This document shows positions 1 through 4,781 of a stretch of 6,784 nt of DNA, piece after piece. Positions within the stretch are counted from its first letter, which is position 1; the number at the start of each line of letters is the position of its first letter. Origin of the DNA: Prevotella sp. UBA7782 (GTDB lineage: Bacteria > Bacteroidota > Bacteroidia > Bacteroidales > Bacteroidaceae); the NCBI GenBank assembly GCA_002480935.1, contig DLDC01000149.1, positions 8,143 through 14,926 on the forward strand, in the 5' to 3' direction. The notes below the pieces were generated by a model. That model did not search any database and was not told the origin of the DNA. It saw only the letters and a program-made list of their open reading frames with translations. A program made the position numbers and the translations under genes.

Positions 1-458
1 ATTATCCCGCCATAGCGCCTATTGTGAAGCGGTGGTGGAGGCTCCGCTACCGGCTAATGCCCTACATCGTGGAGCAGGCCAGGCTGAGCACGCAGACCGG
101 TTACCCCATGTTGCAGGCTCTCATCTTCCATCATCCGCACGACAGGGTGTGCTGGCACATCGACGACGAGTATTATTTCGGCAACAAAATGCTTGTTGCA
201 CCCATCATGGAGAGCGACGACCGCCGCGACATCTACCTGCCTCAGGGCACGTGGGTGAACTTCTTTACGGGCGAACGCTATGAGGGAGGCAGGTGGCTCT
301 ATGGCTATCAGTGTGAGCTGGAGCTCATGCCCGTGTTCGTACATCCCGGAGAGGAAATAGCCGTGTATCCCGATGACGTGGACTGTACCGACGAGATGGA
401 TATGGCAAAGGCCACGGTGGTGAAGATAAACAACGATTTTAAAGGTTATAAAATTTAG
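1..458 (+). CDS. Glycoside hydrolase family 31, C-terminal part (possibly alpha-xylosidase); 5' end missing
   Basis: The reading frame is open from base 3 at the left edge (first full codons read YPAIAPIVKRWW), so the GTG at 24 is internal and not the start. The visible part covers the end of the catalytic barrel, with LRYRLMPYIVEQA, then the proximal beta-sandwich, with GNKMLVAPIM, YLPQGTWVNFFTGE and LMPVFVHPGEEIAV. These blocks are characteristic of GH31, a family of retaining alpha-glycosidases (alpha-glucosidase, alpha-xylosidase and others). The catalytic aspartates lie upstream and cannot be checked. The wording around GGRW and PVFVHPG resembles the YicI-type alpha-xylosidases, but that specificity is an inference. 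The protein stops about 30 residues after the proximal domain, so the distal C-terminal sandwich seen in YicI-type enzymes is nearly absent. Only 6 bp separate its stop from the next gene, which implies co-transcription. The family call is firm; the substrate is uncertain. Confidence 0.92.
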   Translation, partial: YPAIAPIVKRWWRLRYRLMPYIVEQARLSTQTGYPMLQALIFHHPHDRVCWHIDDEYYFGNKMLVAPIMESDDRRDIYLPQGTWVNFFTGERYEGGRWLYGYQCELELMPVFVHPGEEIAVYPDDVDCTDEMDMAKATVVKINNDFKGYKI

Positions 459-464
459 CAAATC

Positions 465-1541
465 ATGAAAACTTGGAAAGCAAATTGGGAGGAGACAAAG
501 AAGAGATATACAGACTGGTGGAACCATAAGGGGGTGCTGCTCACCATGTGGGAGCACTTTCAAGACCCCGCCATGCAGCCCCATGCCGACGTGCCCAAAC
601 CAGAAGCACCGCGTGACAACAACGAGCGCAGGCTCAGTCCGGAGTGGCGTAGCCGCTATCTGGACTGGTATATGGCGCACAGCAGTTTCTTGGCAGATAT
701 ATTGCCCGTGGCCAACACCGAACTGGGCCCGGGCTCTATGGCCGCTATACTGGGCTCGCCACTGGAGGGCGGTGACGACACGATATGGATAAAGCAGCCC
801 AATCCCATACCCGAAGGCGACCTGACGTATGACCCTCAGAGCCCCGGCATGAAGTTGCACCGCGACCTGCTGCGCAGCGTGAAGGAGCGGGCCAAGGGAA
901 ACTATTATGTGGGTATGCCCGACCTGATGGAGGGCTTAGACGTGCTGGCCTCGCTCAGGGGCACCGACACCGTGCTCATGGACACCATGATGCAGCCAGA
1001 TGTGCTGGAAAGGCAGTTGCAACAGATTAATGATTACTACTTCAAAGTATTTGATGAGCTCTACGACATCATTCGCGAGGACGACGGTATGTGTTTCTGC
1101 TACTTCTCGTTATGGGGTCCCGGCAAGGTGACCAAGTTGCAGAGCGACATCTCGACCATGATAAGCGAAGATGACTACCGACACTTTGTGCAGCCCTACA
1201 TCCGTGAACAGGCCCAGCACATGGACTATACGCTATATCATCTTGACGGAGTAGGAGCCATCAGGCACTTGCCCGCGTTGCTTGAGATAGACGAGATAGA
1301 TGCCATACAGTGGACACCCGGCGTGGGTCAGCCGCAGGGCGGAGACCCCAAGTGGTTCGACCTTTACAAGCAGATATTGGCCAGTGGCAAGTCGGTGGAG
1401 GCCAATTGGGTGAAGCCCGAAGAGATTGTGCCCCTGCTGGATGCCTGCGGCACCAATGGCATACAAATCAACGTAGACTTCCATACTGAGGCTGAAGTGC
1501 GTCAATGCCAGGACATTCTGGAGAAGTATGGATGCTGTTAA
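465..1541 (+). CDS. Uroporphyrinogen decarboxylase-superfamily (UroD/MtaA-like) protein, substrate unknown
   Basis: This 358-residue protein has the length and layout of the UroD fold, a TIM barrel shared by haem-pathway decarboxylases and corrinoid-linked methyltransferases (MtaA, MtbA, CmuA). Recognisable blocks are the MPDLMEGLDVLASLRGTD segment (about 151-168), a LQSDISTMISEDDYRHFVQP segment (about 225-244) and YHLDGVGAIRHL (258-269) followed by IQWTPG. In MtaA-type enzymes the equivalent of the last block is an HxCG motif whose His and Cys bind zinc. Here it reads H259-L-D261-G, so the cysteine is replaced by aspartate. The N-terminal WEETKKRYTDWW and a hydrophilic segment near 40-62 do not suggest export, so it is probably cytoplasmic. 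It is unlikely to be the housekeeping HemE, because it sits between a glycosidase and a sugar symporter and has diverged motifs. Related proteins are usually annotated only as UroD-like or TMA-corrinoid-protein-like. No corrinoid protein is visible nearby. The start is ATG at 465; upstream is A/T-rich with no Shine-Dalgarno motif. Confidence 0.85.
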   Translation: MKTWKANWEETKKRYTDWWNHKGVLLTMWEHFQDPAMQPHADVPKPEAPRDNNERRLSPEWRSRYLDWYMAHSSFLADILPVANTELGPGSMAAILGSPLEGGDDTIWIKQPNPIPEGDLTYDPQSPGMKLHRDLLRSVKERAKGNYYVGMPDLMEGLDVLASLRGTDTVLMDTMMQPDVLERQLQQINDYYFKVFDELYDIIREDDGMCFCYFSLWGPGKVTKLQSDISTMISEDDYRHFVQPYIREQAQHMDYTLYHLDGVGAIRHLPALLEIDEIDAIQWTPGVGQPQGGDPKWFDLYKQILASGKSVEANWVKPEEIVPLLDACGTNGIQINVDFHTEAEVRQCQDILEKYGCC

Positions 1542-1565
1542 CCTTTCTAATCTACATTCTGATAT

Positions 1566-3131
1566 ATGGAAACACATTATATGCAGGGCCTCGACTGGCT
1601 CATTCTGATAGTCTACTTTGTGGTGCTCCTTGCCATTGGCTTATGGGCGAGCTCGCGGGTGTCTAAAGACAAATCGCTCTTCTTGGCTGGCAACTCGCTC
1701 AGATGGCATCATATCGGCTTTTCTATGTGGGGCACCAATGTGGGGCCGTCCATGCTCATAGCCTCTGCTTCAGCCGGTTTTACCACCGGCATCGTGTCGG
1801 GCAACTTTGCCTGGTATGCCTTTGTGTTCATAGCCTTGCTGGCTTTTGTGTTCGCTCCGCGCTATTTGGGCAGTCATGTGTCTACCTTGCCGGAGTTTAT
1901 GGGCCTGCGTTTCGGACAGGAAACGCGCAGCATACTGGCCGTATATACCATCGTCACCATCCTCATATCGTGGCTGGCGCTCACCCTCTTTGCCGGTGGC
2001 GTGCTCATCCGTCAGGTGTTTGACCTGCCTATGTGGGCTTCGGCCCTCATCCTGCTGGCCATATCGGTGTTCTTCACCATGCTGGGCGGACTGAAGGCCG
2101 TGGCTTATACTAATGTCTATCAGATGCTGCTGCTCATCTTCGTATCGGCCACGCTCGCCATAGTGGGCGTGGCTAAGGTGGGCGGAGTGCATGCTTTGGT
2201 GGATAATGTGCCAGCCGACTATTGGAAGCTGTTTCGTCCCGTCACGGATAAAGACTTTCCTTGGCTGCCCATTCTTTTGGGCTATCCCGTTATGGGTGTG
2301 TGGTTCTGGTGCACAGACCAGAGCATGGTGCAGCCCGTTCTGGCCGCCCGCAACTTGAAGGAGGGACAGATGGGTGCTAACTTTACCGGCTGGCTGAAGA
2401 TATTGGATGTGCCATTATATATCCTGCCGGGCATCATAGCCTTTGCCTTGGTGCGAATGGGCAAGATGACTGTGCCCAATCCTGACGAGGCTTACCTCTC
2501 TATGGTTACAGAGCTGTTTCCCAAAGGCATGGTGGGACTGGTGTTTGCCGTGCTCACTGCTGCCCTGGTGAGTACTGTGGGTTCTGCGCTCAACGCCCTA
2601 AGCACCGTGTTCACGATGGACATCTACGTGAAGAAGTTTCACTCAGAAGCCTCAGTCAGTCATATCAATCATGTGGGGCGGGTGGTCATGCTTCTCGGTG
2701 CTGTGCTCTCGATAGTGATATGTGTGGCCATCGACTCCATTAAGGACCTTAATCTCTTCAATATCTTCCAGTCCGTGCTGAGCTTTATTGCGCCGCCTAT
2801 GACAACGGTGTTCTTGCTCGGAGTGTTCTGGAAACGCACCACGGCAAGGGCTGCCAACTTAACCCTGACGGCAGGAACAGCCTTCAGCATAGCCATAGGC
2901 ATACTCTATCTTTGGGGTCCCAAGAGCATTCATTGGCCGCATTTCATGATGCTCTCGTTCCTCATTTGTGTGGCACTCATAGCATTTGCCATAGTGGTAA
3001 GCCTGTTAGACCGCACGCCGGCGCCCTGCTCGCTGCCCAAACCGCTGCCTCCTATACACTCTAAGGGCGTGTATGCGGGCTGGATAGCGCTTGCCGTAGT
3101 GATGATTGGCTTGTATATTATTTTTAACTGA
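1566..3131 (+). CDS. Sodium:solute symporter family (SSS/SLC5-type) transporter, probably for a sugar
   Basis: This is a 521-residue inner-membrane protein with about 14 hydrophobic segments (roughly 9-27, 51-75, 82-97, 123-148, 157-173, 185-203, 235-255, 277-298, 321-350, 372-390, 406-420, 431-450, 461-480 and 501-520), the number expected for SGLT-like symporters. The SSS signatures are present: GGLKAVAYTNVYQ (174-186), WCTDQSMVQPVLAARNLKEG (248-267) and LTAALVSTVGSALNALSTVF (330-349). A333, S336 and T337 line up with the sodium-2-site residues A361, S364 and S365 of Vibrio vSGLT, so sodium coupling is probable. The substrate cannot be read from sequence. The upstream glycosidase suggests a monosaccharide or modified sugar released by it. 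The start is taken as ATG at 1566, 24 bp after the previous stop; the in-frame ATG at 1581 (M6) is also possible and would leave all helices intact. The next gene follows after 12 bp. Confidence 0.93.
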   Translation: METHYMQGLDWLILIVYFVVLLAIGLWASSRVSKDKSLFLAGNSLRWHHIGFSMWGTNVGPSMLIASASAGFTTGIVSGNFAWYAFVFIALLAFVFAPRYLGSHVSTLPEFMGLRFGQETRSILAVYTIVTILISWLALTLFAGGVLIRQVFDLPMWASALILLAISVFFTMLGGLKAVAYTNVYQMLLLIFVSATLAIVGVAKVGGVHALVDNVPADYWKLFRPVTDKDFPWLPILLGYPVMGVWFWCTDQSMVQPVLAARNLKEGQMGANFTGWLKILDVPLYILPGIIAFALVRMGKMTVPNPDEAYLSMVTELFPKGMVGLVFAVLTAALVSTVGSALNALSTVFTMDIYVKKFHSEASVSHINHVGRVVMLLGAVLSIVICVAIDSIKDLNLFNIFQSVLSFIAPPMTTVFLLGVFWKRTTARAANLTLTAGTAFSIAIGILYLWGPKSIHWPHFMMLSFLICVALIAFAIVVSLLDRTPAPCSLPKPLPPIHSKGVYAGWIALAVVMIGLYIIFN

Positions 3132-3143
3132 CAATATATTATT

Positions 3144-3602
3144 ATGTTAACAATTAATTCGTATGAAGAATTTGCTGCCCATCTGGGTGAGCAGATAGGT
3201 GTTTCAGACTGGTTGGAGATAACTCAAGACAGGGTGAACCTCTTTGCTGACGCTACGTTAGACCACCAATGGATACATGTAGACACGGAGCGGGCAGCCA
3301 AGGAGAGCCCCTACAAGGGCACAATAGCCCATGGCTATCTCACCGTGTCGCTGCTTCCTTACTTCTGGCAGCAACTCATTGAGGTGAACAACATCAAGAT
3401 GATGGTGAACTATGAGATGGACAAGATGCGCTTCGGACAGGCTGTGCGCGTGGGCAGCAAAGTGCGTATGGTGGCCTCTCTGAACAACATTGAGAACCTG
3501 CGGGGCATCTGCAAGGCGCAGATAAAGTTTGCCATAGAGATTGAAGGTCAGCGCAAGCATGCCTTGGAAGGTCTGGCTACGTTCCTCTATTACTTTAAAT
3601 AA
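3144..3602 (+). CDS. MaoC-family hot-dog fold dehydratase/hydratase
   Basis: This 152-residue single-domain protein has the length usual for monofunctional MaoC/NodN-type hydratases. It opens with a segment matching the family's substrate-entry helix (DWLEITQDRVNLFADAT, 22-38), followed by the hydratase motif DHQWIHVD (40-47) and GTIAHGYLTVSLL (59-71). D40 and H45 have the spacing of the catalytic Asp and His of Aeromonas PhaJ, (R)-specific enoyl-CoA hydratase. Further on, VNYEMDKMRF (88-97) matches the family's NYGxxKVRF block. Two positions differ from the consensus as I know it: the Gly before the catalytic Asp is L39, and the Gly after Tyr is E91. Family members hydrate enoyl-thioesters in the cytoplasm, but no other CoA or acyl-carrier enzyme is encoded here, so the substrate is unknown. 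It is spaced 12 bp from the upstream gene and 6 bp from the downstream gene, which places it inside the operon. Confidence 0.9.
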   Translation: MLTINSYEEFAAHLGEQIGVSDWLEITQDRVNLFADATLDHQWIHVDTERAAKESPYKGTIAHGYLTVSLLPYFWQQLIEVNNIKMMVNYEMDKMRFGQAVRVGSKVRMVASLNNIENLRGICKAQIKFAIEIEGQRKHALEGLATFLYYFK

Positions 3603-3608
3603 GCCGTA

Positions 3609-4346
3609 ATGCATATAGCTTCAGTTAGGCTTTCAAGTCGTGCCATAGTTCTCAAGTGCTTGGGAGCTATGGCATTTCTGATGCTTTGCGCACCCTTGAT
3701 TATGCTGGCACAGAAGCCCTATTTCCGGCCCTTTCGTCACTGGAACGACCGTATGGCCGTGTTCCGCAGCCAGACGCACCCGCAAAAGGGATGCATCGTC
3801 ATGATGGGCAACAGTTTGACGGAGTTCGGTCGCGACTGGAACAAAAAGCTAAGTGCCGACACCGTGATAGTGAACCGTGGTATAATGAGCGATTATGCCG
3901 CAGGCATGAGCCGGCGGGTGAATGAGGTGAAGCAGCTGGAACCCTCGGCTGTGTTTCTGAGCTGTGGCATCAACGACCTCAGCCATGCCCTTACGGCTCA
4001 GCACGTGGCCGCTGATGTCATTGCCCTCATAGGGCGTATGCACAATGAGATGCCCTCGGTGCGCCTCTATGTGCAGAGCATTCTGCCTATCAATGAGAGC
4101 TTTGGCCGGTGGAAATCGCTTAGCGGACGAACTGACGATATACCCGTTGCCAACGCATTGATAAAGGAATACTGCGACAGCGTGGGCATACAGTATGTTG
4201 ATTTGTTCTCTGCTTTTGTCAAGCCGGGCACCAACATCATGCGTCGAGAGCTTACTGCCGACGGACTGCACCTCACACCGATGGGCTATAAGGTGTGGGC
4301 CAGCGTGCTTCAGCCCCTCATTGACGCACTGAAAGAAGAACAATAG
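3609..4346 (+). CDS. Exported or membrane-anchored SGNH/GDSL-family hydrolase (probable esterase)
   Basis: This 245-residue protein has the four SGNH blocks in order: MGNSLTEFG with nucleophile S69, NRG (89-91) supplying the oxyanion-hole Gly, GIND (120-123) supplying the Asn, and DGLH (218-221) supplying the catalytic Asp218 and His221. The GDS of block I is GNS here, a common variant in Bacteroidota. The family hydrolyses esters; periplasmic members in this phylum are often carbohydrate O-acetylesterases or lysophospholipase-like, and the exact substrate is not visible. A basic N-terminus (R7, R11, K16) precedes a hydrophobic stretch at about 13-34, consistent with a signal peptide that may be cleaved near A34, or a membrane anchor. 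No convincing lipobox is present, as L26 precedes C27. The start is ATG at 3609, 6 bp after the MaoC stop. An in-frame ATG at 3669 (M21) would remove the basic residues and is less likely. It is the last gene of the operon. Confidence 0.9.
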   Translation: MHIASVRLSSRAIVLKCLGAMAFLMLCAPLIMLAQKPYFRPFRHWNDRMAVFRSQTHPQKGCIVMMGNSLTEFGRDWNKKLSADTVIVNRGIMSDYAAGMSRRVNEVKQLEPSAVFLSCGINDLSHALTAQHVAADVIALIGRMHNEMPSVRLYVQSILPINESFGRWKSLSGRTDDIPVANALIKEYCDSVGIQYVDLFSAFVKPGTNIMRRELTADGLHLTPMGYKVWASVLQPLIDALKEEQ

Positions 4347-4353
4347 AATATAA

Positions 4354-4526
4354 AAAGGCCGGAGACAGGCTGATGTAATGTTATGACTGTAGGATGGGGT
4401 GATAACTTTATCGCTCCGCCTTTTGCGGAATGCAGCCGAAACAATATCTATACTTTAGGTTATTGCTTCATGAGTCTAATTCTTAGTACCGCCTTATCAC
4501 ATTACGTCGGTGTGTTTCCGGTCTTT
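4354..4526 (+). ncRNA. Candidate structured RNA or structured 3' UTR with a long closing stem
   Basis: Bases 4354-4386 can pair with 4494-4526. Of 33 positions, 25 are Watson-Crick, 6 are G.U and only 2 are mismatches (4368/4512 and 4382/4498). All six transition-type differences are G.U on the + strand; on the minus strand they would be A.C, so the fold favours + strand RNA. The enclosed 107 bases contain a 14-position hairpin, 4391-4404 with 4409-4422 (9 Watson-Crick, 4 G.U, 1 mismatch, 4-base loop), a second hairpin 4438-4446 with 4461-4469 (one mismatch), and a weak one at 4476-4486. A short competing hairpin TCCGC/GCGGA (4415-4419/4425-4429) overlaps the first. The right arm runs into a U-rich tract (4524-4533). 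The element starts 7 bp after the SGNH stop, so it may be the operon's 3' UTR or an unusual terminator. I do not recognise it as a known RNA family. A decayed miniature inverted-repeat element is the main alternative. Confidence 0.45.
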
Positions 4527-4578
4527 CGTTTTATTCATATAATGCCTGATAGAATAGGTCTTTTCGTCTTTTAAAAAG

Positions 4579-4603
4579 GGTGCTTTAGCAAGCTAAAAGT
4601 GCC
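4579..4603 (+). terminator. Hairpin, possible terminator of the + strand operon
   Basis: GGTGCTTTAGC (4579-4589) pairs with GCTAAA (4592-4597) and GTGCC (4599-4603) across a two-base AA gap, with A4598 bulged. The innermost pair would have to open to give a normal loop. Two pairs (4581/4601 and 4582/4600) are G.U in + strand RNA and would be A.C on the other strand, so the hairpin favours the + strand. It is preceded by an A-run (4573-4577) and followed by TATTT, a weak U-tract, so the terminator role is tentative. Confidence 0.4.
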
Positions 4604-4608
4604 TATTT

Positions 4609-4639
4609 CGCCTTGTAAAAAGGCTTATTTTACAAGGCG
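4609..4639. repeat. Perfect 12-bp inverted repeat with 7-bp spacer
   Basis: CGCCTTGTAAAA (4609-4620) and TTTTACAAGGCG (4628-4639) are exact reverse complements separated by AGGCTTA. The seven-base core CTTGTAA of the left arm recurs at 4651-4657, so the central TTACAAG (4630-4636) could pair with either flank. GGCTTA also occurs twice (4622-4627 and 4639-4644). No U-run follows on either strand, so it is not a standard intrinsic terminator. It could be a Rho-independent-like 3' hairpin, a protein-binding palindrome or a repeat element. Confidence 0.6.
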
Positions 4640-4724
4640 GCTTATAATGTCTTGTAAGTCAACTAGTTAAATATTTACTTCTATCTTGCCTTTTTCTAGA
4701 CGGAAGGGGGCTCGGTCATTACAT

Positions 4725-4760
4725 AAAAAAAACGCGCCAAGCACCTGGCTTGACGCGTCT
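4725..4760 (-). terminator. Intrinsic terminator of the minus-strand surface-protein gene
   Basis: Read on the minus strand, ACGCGTCAAGC (4758-4748) pairs with GCTTGGCGCGT (4742-4732) over a 5-base loop. The 11-bp stem has a single G.U pair (4753/4737), and it runs directly into eight T residues (4732-4725). It lies about 24 bp past the stop codon of the minus-strand gene, where a Rho-independent terminator is expected. On the + strand the wobble becomes an A.C mismatch and no T-run follows the stem, so it is oriented for the minus-strand gene. Confidence 0.9.
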
Positions 4761-4781
4761 TTGTTAGAAAGAGTTTACGTC

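Larger units (their letters stand above)
4347..4781. other. Gene-free intergenic region between convergent operons, rich in inverted repeats
   Basis: This 435-bp stretch is clearly more A/T-rich than the flanking genes and holds no convincing coding sequence. The only short ORF (4383-4574, 63 codons) begins inside one arm of a long inverted repeat and resembles no family. Going left to right it contains a large potential RNA fold (4354-4526), a hairpin (4579-4603), a perfect 12-bp inverted repeat (4609-4639) with a repeated third arm (4651-4657), an 8-bp palindrome AACTAGTT (4661-4668) and an intrinsic terminator for the minus-strand gene (4725-4760). No TAnnTTTG-type Bacteroidota promoter with a matching upstream box was found. 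Because the genes on both sides converge, transcription termination is the minimum function expected here. Confidence 0.8.

Noticed and set aside
54..860. Long minus-strand ORF (268 codons) crossing the GH31/UroD-like junction
   Set aside because: It is antisense to two well-supported genes, and its translation shows no family motif and a His/Leu-rich composition typical of a shadow frame.
465..1541. Housekeeping uroporphyrinogen decarboxylase HemE
   Set aside because: The motifs fit the UroD superfamily broadly, but the HLDG block and the sugar-operon context do not fit the haem-pathway enzyme.
3609..3710. Lipoprotein signal on the SGNH hydrolase (C27)
   Set aside because: The residue before the cysteine is Leu, which does not satisfy the lipobox; an ordinary signal peptide or anchor is more likely.
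3849..4343. 164-codon minus-strand ORF inside the SGNH gene
   Set aside because: It is antisense to a gene with all four SGNH blocks, and its product has no recognisable domain.
4354..4526. Retron-type ncRNA (long a1/a2-like stem around hairpins)
   Set aside because: No reverse transcriptase or retron effector gene lies next to it; the closest neighbours are an SGNH hydrolase and a surface protein.
4383..4574. 63-codon + strand ORF in the intergenic region
   Set aside because: It begins inside the long inverted-repeat arm, has no recognisable motif or ribosome-binding context, and its region is better explained as structured noncoding sequence.
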